DNA of 64,000 nt from Acanthochromis polyacanthus (taxonomy: Eukaryota > Chordata > Actinopteri > Pomacentridae): contig NC_067116.1 of the NCBI RefSeq assembly GCF_021347895.1, forward strand, positions 45,132,628 through 45,196,627, written 5' to 3'. Under the pieces are notes generated by a model that made no database searches, was not told where the DNA came from, and saw only the letters and a program-made list of their open reading frames with translations. Both the position numbers and the translations under genes were made by a program. This document shows, piece after piece, positions 59,601-64,000 of this stretch; position 1 is the first letter of the stretch, and every line of letters starts with the position of its first letter.

Positions 59601-62600
59601 TGTCTTGGTGACCCCAAACCTTTTAACGGTGGTGTATATATGAATGATCCTGCAAAATTACAGGACTCCTGCTGCATTATTTATCAAGTTATGGCTCTTC
59701 AACCAGTGATCCACAGATTAAAGTGAAACAGATGGTCCAAGAATGGAAATTACTCAACACCTTTCAGAATTTTTAACTCAAAAACAAAGGTTAGCTATCA
59801 AAACAGTCTGTAAAATCATTGCTCACCACTTTTAAAAAAATCTGTCTTATTTGAGATGGTCAGTCGTGGTTCTTTCAAAGAATTGAGGCGGAAATAACCA
59901 AAAAAGAAATAGACATGTTAAATACAGTAAAATCCCAGGTTAGTGTACAACTGTTGCATGGCCACTCATATTTCCCAGGTGTTTCCACTGTGTGTGCCAA
60001 TTCTGCTCTCTTTAGATTAGCTATGAATGAGCCCCAGATGTTTAGAAAGAGTGATTGTTTCCCCTTCATGGCATATTTAAGTTTCTCTAATGACATACAC
60101 GTAGATAACTCTAAATCCGTCTACGTACGCTTGGCCTGCCAGCCTTTTTTCCATATTAGAGTTATGACTCTTTTAGTCAATTACAGGCTTATCTCTAGAA
60201 AGATTTATTGTGTCCTTCTAATGCTGAACTTAGCTGGGGACATGCCCAGAAACAAAAGCTTTGGTGTACAGCCAGAATGTCCTGAATGTTCTCACTCGCA
60301 GCTGATCAGATTTCAATGCGCTGCCAGAAGCGGTGGTGCCTTTTTCCTTCGTACATTTAATACTCGTTTCAGGTAGAGCACTAGTGTAGATTTTTCTGGC
60401 GTTGTGTATGTTAGCATTTCCCAAACCTCGATGCTGATGTCTTCATGTCGGTCCCATTCCCAAGCCTTTAGCCTCTTTCCAGATGACTCCAAGCATTCAT
60501 CTATTCTATCTATTGGCCTGATAATCGGGAGCATTAATTTAATTGGCCGATTATCTGTGAATTAAATGTGCTATTTTAGGTCTCCTCTTTCTGTCTGTCG
60601 TAACGCTTTAGTCTCTGAATTGTCTCGCAAGCAGCAAAAACTGACAAAGAAACTCAAGCAAGGAAATAACCTTTTCTCACAGCGGCTAAGGCTATGCTAA
60701 CGGCTAACAGCTAAATTAGAATTCAGCCAAGAATTAACCTGAAACAGAGTCTGGAAAATAATAATTAATAAAACTTTAAGATCTGGGTCTAAATGGACAA
60801 TTAAAGTGATAGAACAGTGAAATATTAATTAGAGAAAAAGTGCAGGAGACAAACTGATCAGTCTCATCAACAGTGGAGCTAATTTAATCACTCCTATTTC
60901 TATTTTATATATTCAGTCATAGTCACCCTTATTAATGAAGAAGTCTAGGTATAAATGACAGGTTCTCTGCTATCACATGTTGTTAAAACATTACATTTAA
61001 CTTAATCAAATATTGGTTATCTTCCTTTCTTTATTGCCAATACTCAACATCGGTATCGGCCCAAGAGAACCCATATCGTTCGCTCCCTAATCTGTACAGT
61101 CAGATTTAGTACTAAGAGCGTTAATACACACTGTTCTCACCATATCCTGAATATAGCGTTATTAAATCATATTAAAGCCAACATGATCCTACTTGATACT
61201 AATTTCACATGACCCAGCCTGACTTAATAATCAGCTGTTGTTCTTTTTGCTATGCAAAAGAAAGAAGAAAATAAGCTCTTTGTCACTTGTAGATGCGGCG
61301 CCAGTCTTTCTTAACGTCATTACTCACAGCGACACTCACTTCCGACTAGACTGCTTGTGTGACTAATATGGAAACAAATATTTGAGGTTTGGTAATGAAG
61401 AAATGCAGTCGGAGTGTTAAAGGGAGTGACCGAATCCTCGACTGTGATGTCATCAGCTGTGAGTTACATAATCCTGTCACACCAAAACTCTGACGGCTTC
61501 ATGTCTGGATGAATTGGACCAAGCAACAGCAGCCATTTACATTAAAGGAAAGCATGCTGTGTGAAGCGATTTGAGGCATTTCCCATCATATTTCCACCAT
61601 AATACGACTTTTCTGCCATAGAAACAGAGACTGACAGCTAGAATTCACAAGACTGACCATTTAGAAATGCCCCCCCCCCCCCCGCCCCCAAGATATTAAG
61701 AGGAAATAAAGTTCAGTTTGTTGCTTCCGGCTGTTTAGGAGTCTTTCCTCTGAGTTTATAAATACCTGCAGCAATACAATCACTGTGCACATCTACACAA
61801 GAGCAGTAGCTTCAATAATTTCTTATACATCTTCTTTTTAACCCTCGTGTCGTCCTGTGGGTCAAAGTTGATCAATTTTAAAGTTTGAAAATGGGGGGAA
61901 AAAATGTATTTTACAGTGAAACTTCTGATGTCCACATTTTCAACATTTTTGGGAAATTTTTGAACATTTTTTGGTGGAAAAAAGAAATGTTAAAAATGTT
62001 TCTTAAGAACATTCACATAAAAATCAACGAAAATCCTTCGAAATTCCCAGGATTTTGGTTAATTTTTTCCCCGAATGTTCTTAAAAAATATTAGAAGTTT
62101 TACTGATCAATATGTAATCACTTTAGATATTTTTAAGATTTTTTGGAAGATTTTTTTACTCATTTTTTATTTTTTTTTTTTTACAATTTTAATTTTTTAT
62201 TTCTTGCCAAATTATTTTTTTAAATAAAAATTTTAAGGAAAACTTTTAAGGAATTTTCTTCCTGAAGATTTTTCAAATTTTTATAAATTTGGGGAATTTT
62301 TTGCTGAATTTTTGGATTTTTTTTCTGAAAAGGCAACAATATATTTTGGTGCTGTAAATGAGGACAGCAGGAGGGTTAAGACACCTAAGCTTGACAATCC
62401 TGGTAAAATATAGCTTAAAAAAAATTCCCAGCTAATTTTAATATCTCAATATTCTAAATATCACATCTTATTTCAAGAAATCTTACCAAGCCATTTTTCG
62501 CTTGTTCTATTGGCAGATTTTTTCACTTATTTCAAGGTAAAAGTTCTTTGATATAAGCTGTTTTTTCTTGTTTTGAGAGGGGCATTTTTTCCAGTGTACG

Positions 62601-63257
62601 TCTTACTGTCGCTGCTCTGAGTGGGAGGACCGTTACTCATTCGGTAGCTTCCTGTTTAGCTCTCCCCAGCTAGTTTTGGAAAATCAATTCGCCTTCCACT
62701 AACAAGTTTGTCTCCTAACGTCCGCCTACCAGCCGCTGACGGTACGTGTCGTCTGTCTGGTCGGACAGTGAGTCTCCTCTATGATGTTATTGTTTCTCAG
62801 CGATAAGTGTGGAAACTCATTACTCCTGTGTGCTTTCATGAGAAAGCTCTGACGGCTGTTTACCTGCCCGCTGATAGCACAAGTGGAAAACTGATATCGA
62901 CATCGCTGCAGACGCTGTCTTCTTTCTATTAGCTTTTACAATGCGCTGCCTCCTGGTTTATCACCCAATCTGCCCCCGTGTGGAATCACAAACATGAAGC
63001 CTCTGATATCTGGCTGCCAGGTAATGAAGCAAACAAACCTGTGATGCCAATAAGAAATCATTAATTCGCTCAGGTGTTTGCTCGTGACCGTAGGGAAGCG
63101 TTCTTAGAATAATGATGTAATGCTAAGTATAGTTTGTGTGTGTGTTGTTCTTCCCAGGAACTACCACGTGTTTTACTACCTGCTGCTGGGTGCTTCAGAG
63201 GAAGAACGGAAGGAGTTTAAGTTGCTGCCGCCTGAAGAATACTTCTACCTCAAGCAG
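27604..63257 (+). CDS. myo9b: Myosin IXb-like unconventional myosin, N-terminal part (6 exons, gene continues past window)
   Basis: Class IX myosins are single-headed actin motors with an N-terminal RA domain and a C-terminal C1-RhoGAP tail that switches off Rho. Joining 27604-27761, 28867-29086, 31330-31839, 52409-52503, 58508-58570 and 63158-63257 gives 1146 nt, exactly 382 codons with no stop; every intron is GT-AG. Residues 1-30 are a variable Gly-rich start, about 31-126 the RA domain, and 127-382 the beginning of the motor head, with P-loop GESGSGKT at 255-262 and switch [11 protein letters not shown] at 306-315. From recall of the human proteins, MYO9B fits better than MYO9A: the MSV start, [19 protein letters not shown], the R-G-A-V-V-E-K segment and YYLLLG-SEEER are MYO9B-like. 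The start is about 16 residues longer than human MYO9B because of the Gly-rich stretch. Switch II, IQ motifs, C1 and RhoGAP lie beyond the right edge. The class call is very secure; the b paralogue is likely. Confidence 0.95.
27762..28866 (+). other. myo9b intron 1
   Basis: A 1105-nt GT-AG phase-2 intron. It is mostly unique AT-rich sequence. Near 28077-28125 there is a fragment ATTTAACCAGGAGAAATC, with GATGAGATTAAA following, of the kind often found at the 3' end of fish non-LTR elements; a related piece is at 40976-41095. Confidence 0.9.
28867..29086 (+). CDS. myo9b: myo9b coding exon 2 (RA domain)
   Basis: Acceptor CCCTCAG ends at 28866 and donor GTAGCG starts at 29087; 220 nt, finishing codon 53 and running to Q126 in phase 0. 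It holds most of the ubiquitin-fold RA domain: a helix region (A-S-V-I-S-D-A), then [20 protein letters not shown], then the [10 protein letters not shown] and GFYFLLQ strands. RA domains bind Ras-family GTPases in some proteins; the ligand in myosin IX is not settled. The exon is much richer in G+C than the introns around it. Confidence 0.95.
29645..30012 (+). mobile_element. MITE, family 2 (TTCAAAAGTTT ends), forward copy
   Basis: Ends ACCCCCGTTCAAAAGTTT and (reverse-complemented) CACTACTGTTCAAAAGTC. The conserved interior includes TAGTTAATGTGGTAAATGAC and GGTACAGAGGAACATTTCC. Non-autonomous DNA-transposon remnant. Other copies: 39324-39695, 39962-40142, 42255-42635, 45275-45670 (reverse) and 59256-59636. 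Confidence 0.85.
30264..31278 (-). mobile_element. Tc1-like transposon fossil, interrupted
   Basis: The left end CACAGATCAGGATAACATTA follows a TA; the right end (reverse-complemented) is CACCGATCAGACACATC. The interior has GTTGGGGTGCATTGTCCTGC and TTTCCCAGCAGAACGTTGCA, matching my recollection of Tc1/mariner-type fish elements whose transposase lies on the minus strand. No intact frame remains. The right end is about 50 nt from the myo9b exon 3 acceptor. Confidence 0.7.
30412..30936. mobile_element. 525-bp insertion with 9-bp target duplication
   Basis: Inserted in the Tc1-like fossil between direct repeats GGTCCTACC (30403-30411 and 30937-30945). Left end CAGGCGTAAACTAACCGTGA, right end (reverse-complemented) CATAGACTGTATATAAAGAT. 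The ends are not clear inverted repeats. The right end resembles a repeat frequent in fish genomes. The class is undetermined; 9-bp duplications fit MULE-type elements. Confidence 0.7.
31330..31839 (+). CDS. myo9b: myo9b coding exon 3 (motor head start, P-loop)
   Basis: A 510-nt exon in phase 0 on both sides encoding residues 127-296. It starts with [11 protein letters not shown], the end of the RA/head linker, then [18 protein letters not shown] at the head N-terminus. The conserved core runs through [20 protein letters not shown] and [20 protein letters not shown] to the nucleotide-binding P-loop GESGSGKT at 31714-31737 (residues 255-262). It ends with ILGAGPVLE just before donor GTGAGA. 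Nothing is disrupted. The end of a Tc1-like fossil lies only about 50 nt upstream of the acceptor. Confidence 0.98.
31907..32410 (-). mobile_element. 5'-truncated non-LTR retrotransposon (L2/Rex1-like), minus strand
   Basis: Minus-strand frame 32408-32172 ends with a reverse-transcriptase C-terminal pattern: [10 protein letters not shown], then F-F-S-S-R-L and a final H-S-T-C-Y-K-T-L (family consensus roughly HPL...LRSSFSxRL...R.SFIPxAI.LYN). The 3' end runs through CGGGGAGCAATAAAGGATTA into a short TTATCTTATCTTA tail at 31907, as in these LINEs. Dead: only the C-terminus is left. Confidence 0.8.
33022..33228 (-). pseudogene. Tc1 transposase fragment
   Basis: A 68-codon minus-strand piece of a Tc1/mariner DDE transposase around the second catalytic Asp. 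It contains [20 protein letters not shown] and E-R-P-G-Q-S-L-D-L, the degenerate form of the W-P-x-Q-S-P-D-L-N-P-I-E motif. The N-terminal DNA-binding domain and first Asp are missing, and the usual Q-D-N-D has become Q-N-N-D. Non-functional. Confidence 0.85.
33284..33690 (+). mobile_element. 5'-truncated LINE inserted into the Tc1-like element
   Basis: The + frame from about 33313 encodes a non-LTR ORF2 C-terminus: [69 protein letters not shown], then a frameshift. It ends AGAAGAAAATGGATGGATGG. The host word AAACTGCATT is split from TTGTGTTTAC with ATT present on both sides. The clade was not determined. Confidence 0.85.
34960..36070. repeat. Tandem family of roughly 320-350-bp units (3 copies)
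   Basis: TTCCTGTAAGTGTAAATAT or close variants at about 35169, 35520 and 35843, each followed by ACATTTCACCAACTTTTG-type and CAGTAGAATTTGA-type words. Same family as 1980-2620. Confidence 0.75.
37335..37825. mobile_element. TTAA-flanked MITE, family 1 (reverse copy)
   Basis: TTAA at 37331-37334 and 37826-37829. Left end CCGTCCTGTTGTCTTC, right end GATGACACCAGGG. 491 bp. Confidence 0.8.
39324..40142 (+). mobile_element. MITE family 2 copy, AT-rich expansion, and a second partial copy
   Basis: 39324-39695 is a family-2 copy with a small deletion at its left end. 39696-39960 is a degenerate (TACTATATTTTTACTGTATT)-type array. 39962-40142 is the right half of another copy, starting at AGGAACATTTCCAGCAACTA and ending TTTTGAACAGTAGT. 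The same MITE-plus-array arrangement occurs in the inverted duplication at 42-46 kb. Confidence 0.8.
40277..40735. repeat. Interspersed repeat, sister of 1380-1880
   Basis: See 1380-1880. The two copies are diverged but collinear. Confidence 0.55.
40976..41095. repeat. Retroelement-derived fragment
   Basis: TTATTTAGCCTTTATTTATG, AGGTAATCTCATTGAGACAC and TCTCAAGAGAGACCTGTCC form a block often seen at the 3' ends of fish non-LTR elements. A short relative is at 28077-28125. Confidence 0.5.
41121..41547 (-). mobile_element. Repeat with 13-bp inverted ends ACCTCCGCCAAGG and a tRNA-like segment
   Basis: Perfect inverted repeats ACCTCCGCCAAGG (41144-41156) and CCTTGGCGGAGGT (41535-41547), preceded by AGAAAAGCACTCAGAGAGTG. 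Interior: AATTTCATCTGAATCTGCCC, TTTTTGAGTTATCTTGCTAA and a GACGGACGGAC run. The minus strand of 41190-41285 has tRNA-like A and B boxes (TAGCTCAACTGG and GGTTCAATTCC). A sister copy on the other strand is at 47886-48510. Confidence 0.65.
42255..45670. repeat. Large inverted duplication, arms about 1.0-1.1 kb, spacer about 1.3 kb
   Basis: The left arm (42255-43365) contains a family-2 MITE (42255-42635), a TACTATATTTTTACTG-type array (42640-42985), a MITE-like end CCCCAAACTTTTGAACTG and 43009-43365. The right arm (44650-45670) contains the same parts in reverse order and complement. Between 43018-43365 and 44655-45002 I see only scattered differences (shared words: GCTTCCTGCGTCCACAAAAG and TTTAGAGACAGGACATTGCA). 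The spacer 43366-44650 is single-copy here. Confidence 0.85.
47002..47753. mobile_element. hAT-like MITE with CAGCGCT ends
   Basis: Inverted ends CAGCGCTCGATTTAG (left) and, reverse-complemented, CAGCGCTGGATTTAA (right). Direct repeat CTAACT lies immediately outside both ends (46996-47001 and 47754-47759). The interior is GC- and CpG-rich at 47260-47540, unlike its neighbours, and holds a C15/A13 run at 47599-47626. A hAT would normally give 8-bp duplications, so the class is tentative. Confidence 0.65.
47886..48510 (+). mobile_element. Sister copy of the 41121-41547 repeat, plus orientation
   Basis: Starts near GATCGGCGTCTGTCTGTCC, has ACAGATTTGGATGAAATTTT, and ends GGCGGAGTGCTGCTCTCTGA then GCGCTTTTCTA, matching the complement of the other copy. 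It is longer and has no tRNA-like segment. Confidence 0.6.
50652..50689. repeat. (GT)19 microsatellite
   Basis: A pure GT run of 38 bp, followed about 35 bp later by a GAA/A-rich run (50726-50750). Confidence 0.98.
51486..51570 (-). mobile_element. Retroelement 3' tail fragment
   Basis: AATAAGATAAGAGATAAGATG followed by ACCTTTATTGTCGTTGCACA: read on the minus strand, a 3' end GACAATAAAGGTTCATCTTA with an ATCTT-type tail, as in fish SINEs and L2/Rex1-type LINEs. Confidence 0.5.
52409..52503 (+). CDS. myo9b: myo9b coding exon 4 (switch I)
   Basis: A 95-nt exon after a 20.6-kb intron. The acceptor tract is TCTCCTCTTGTCCTCCTCAG and the donor GTGAGC. It encodes [19 protein letters not shown] then [12 protein letters not shown] (residues 297-327) plus two bases of G328. 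The [10 protein letters not shown] motif is switch I, which closes over the ATP gamma phosphate. The phase joins cleanly to exon 5. Confidence 0.97.
53592..54208. mobile_element. MITE family 1 (reverse copy), interrupted by another TTAA element
   Basis: Left truncated; right end GGATGACACGACGG followed by TTGA (mutated TTAA). The interior GAATGTTC/TTAA/GAAACATTTTT is split by the 53636-54039 insertion. Confidence 0.8.
53636..54039. mobile_element. 404-bp TTAA element nested in MITE family 1
   Basis: Exact TTAA duplications at 53632-53635 and 54040-54043. Inverted ends CCCTTAAAAAGCC and, reverse-complemented, CCCTTACAAGGCC (11 of 13 match). The interior is CpG-rich for this region (GGGCCGAGTATACTCG, TATCGGGGCCGCG), which suggests it is younger than its host. 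No coding frame. Confidence 0.9.
55407..56009. mobile_element. hAT-like MITE with TAGGGCTGG ends, 603 bp
   Basis: The ends TAGGGCTGGCCCAAATA and, reverse-complemented, TAGGGCTGGACCCAAATA are inverted repeats. The 8-bp flanks are GTAATTAC and GTAATTCT, equal at 6 of 8 positions, consistent with an aged hAT target duplication. The words GAATATTCGG and AACGTCCGAC are repeated near both ends. Confidence 0.75.
56854..57960 (-). mobile_element. Tc1-like transposon fossil with internal rearrangement
   Basis: Ends CTGCCACAACATTAAAACCACC and (reverse-complemented) CAACCGCAACATTAAAACCACC, cut here to the shared CAACATTAAAACCACC. The minus-strand remnant at 57193-56837 has L-N-P-V-E-Y-L-F and [11 protein letters not shown], matching the DLNPIEHLW and RVRAVLAAKGG parts of this transposase family. 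It is interrupted at 57412-57505 by a (GGAT)n/(GATA)n retroelement tail, and then shows two versions of the same segment (about 57585-57640 and 57790-57835). Confidence 0.75.
57412..57505 (-). mobile_element. Retroelement 3' end with GGAT/GATA tail
   Basis: GGATGGATGGATAGATAGAT then ACTTTATTAATCCCGAGGGA. On the minus strand this is a TCCCTCGGGATTAATAAAGT end running into an ATCT-type tail, typical of fish LINE 3' ends. It lies inside the Tc1-like fossil. Confidence 0.6.
58508..58570 (+). CDS. myo9b: myo9b coding exon 5
   Basis: A 63-nt exon whose first base completes G328. It encodes [20 protein letters not shown] (329-348) plus two bases of R349, the conserved E-K-S-R-V/L region after switch I in all myosin heads. 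The acceptor is preceded by CTTCTGTCTGTCTTTTCAG and, 28 nt further upstream, a run of 13 C (58467-58479). Donor GTGAGG. Too short to be called without its neighbours, but the phase and sequence match exactly. Confidence 0.96.
59256..59636 (+). mobile_element. MITE, family 2 (forward copy)
   Basis: Starts CACTAACATTCAATAGTTTT (diverged) and ends CCAAACCTTTTAACGGTGGT. The interior GACATAGTTAATGTGGTAAA and GAACATTTCCAGCCACCATC match the other copies. Confidence 0.8.
60510..61095. repeat. Interspersed repeat with CGATATCGG-like ends
   Basis: Begins ATTGGCCTGATAATCGGGAG and ends ATCGGTATCGGCCCAAGAGA then CATATCGTTCG. The interior has GGCTATGCTAACGGCTAACA and GAAACAGAGTCTGGAAAATA, as at 26985-27330 and, reverse-complemented, 22957-23640. 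Confidence 0.6.
61852..62375. mobile_element. TTAA-flanked MITE, family 1 (forward copy)
   Basis: TTAA at 61848-61851 and 62376-62379. Ends CCCTCGTGTCGTCCTG and, reverse-complemented, CCCTCCTGCTGTCCTC. 524 bp. It has an uninterrupted TTAA at 62003-62006, at the site where the 53592 copy carries its insertion. Confidence 0.85.
63158..63257 (+). CDS. myo9b: myo9b coding exon 6 (last exon in window)
   Basis: A 100-nt exon that completes R349 and encodes residues 350-382: [20 protein letters not shown] and then [20 protein letters not shown] is the class IX form of the R-N-F-H-I-F-Y motif of myosin heads. Acceptor TTCTTCCCAG, donor GTACAG, phase 0. The next exon lies beyond position 64000. Confidence 0.97.
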
Positions 63258-64000
63258 GTACAGTTCTGTCCTCACTGTCCAGCAGGGTCACTCCCTGTAA
63301 GATTAAATCTGAGAAAAGCTCCCAGGTAACCTCCTCAGAATCAGCTCATTATTTATGGACAGTAACTGAAGGATATTTACTGAAGTCATGCAGAGTTTTA
63401 CCTTCATACGATGAATCCGTTCTGAGTTACAGGCCCTTGAAGTACACAGAGGTTCTTTACTTTTTCCATACTATAGATAGACGCATGAAATTTCAGGGCT
63501 AGAAAACACATTTAAGTTCTGTTAAAAACTGCAACCAAATCAGTTTTACATCCACTGCAGGTGTCAGATTTAAAGATTATAACCAACTTGGAGCCTCAGT
63601 GTCATGGGATAGATCATAGTTTCATGTCACAACGAGGCAAAAATGTCCCATAGACACGTAAAACAATCAGAGCATCACACAAAACAAGACGGATGAGACA
63701 CGAAACACCAACAATCTGAACATAAAACAAGAAAAACAAGACACAATGTCCCTAAATAAGAACAAATGTACAAGTCTTAAAACACACTCCTTGTACTTTC
63801 AGGACCTGTAACTCTGAAAACATTTATAATTTCCATGGCTTAATTAAATTTACTAAAATTATTGTCCCAAGAAATCCGTTTGATGTGAACTGGGAGCATC
63901 TGTTTAATTCTGCCCCGTGTCCTCTGTTCAACCCACTGAATGACTTTCCAGTTGTATTAATGAACTATAATGTGCTGCTGCCTGTCATTTGACCTTATAG
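63258..64000 (+). other. myo9b intron 6 (partial)
   Basis: Begins with donor GTACAG and runs off the window. At about 63780-63940 it holds a short copy of the repeat also seen at 18660-20460 and 23728-24590 (key words CTGTAACTCTGAAAA and AAATTATTGTCC). Confidence 0.85.

Larger units (their letters stand above)
58571..63157 (+). other. myo9b intron 5 (4.6 kb)
   Basis: A phase-2 intron with a MITE (59256-59636), a repeat rich in CGATATCGG-like words (60510-61095), a C-rich run near 61670-61690 and a TTAA MITE (61852-62375). The remainder (58571-59250, 59640-60510, 61100-61660, 62380-63150) shows nothing I can name. Confidence 0.9.

Overview
The window is from a vertebrate nuclear genome, almost certainly a teleost fish. 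The evidence is one split gene with canonical GT-AG introns and vertebrate-like coding sequence, long AT-rich introns, and a dense load of repeats of kinds common in fish: tRNA-derived SINEs, 3' ends of non-LTR retrotransposons, Tc1-like transposon fossils, TTAA-flanked MITEs and many minisatellites. I cannot name the species. There are no bacterial genes, CRISPR arrays or operons.

The only protein-coding gene I can support is the 5' part of an unconventional class IX myosin on the + strand, best matched to myo9b. Six coding exons (27604-27761, 28867-29086, 31330-31839, 52409-52503, 58508-58570, 63158-63257) join in phase to give residues 1-382. They carry a Gly-rich N-terminus, a Ras-association (RA) domain, and the first part of the motor head with the P-loop GESGSGKT and the switch I motif [10 protein letters not shown]. 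The gene runs off the right edge. The rest of the head, the IQ motifs, the C1 domain and the RhoGAP domain lie outside. A non-coding first exon is implied by the acceptor at 27540 but was not found.

Layout. 1-27540 holds no supportable gene. It contains a degenerate ~470-bp tandem array (about 3.3-5.7 kb) broken by several mobile elements, TTAA-flanked MITEs, SINEs, minisatellites at 12.7, 16.3 and 17.5 kb, T/G-rich arrays at 21.6 and 25.1 kb, and a tandem triplication at 23 kb. Intron 2 (29087-31329) holds a MITE and a Tc1-like fossil interrupted by a 525-bp insertion with a 9-bp target duplication. Intron 3 is 20.6 kb. It holds a LINE 3' end, a Tc1-like element with a LINE inside it, a ~320-350-bp tandem family, and a large inverted duplication (about 42.25-45.67 kb). 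Intron 4 has a TTAA element nested inside another TTAA MITE, a hAT-like MITE and a second Tc1-like fossil. Intron 5 has further MITE copies.

I found no convincing new biological system. The most informative signals are the nested insertions with readable target duplications (one with its empty site also in the window), the inverted duplication, the mirror-ordered minisatellite, and a strong internal start codon in myo9b exon 1.
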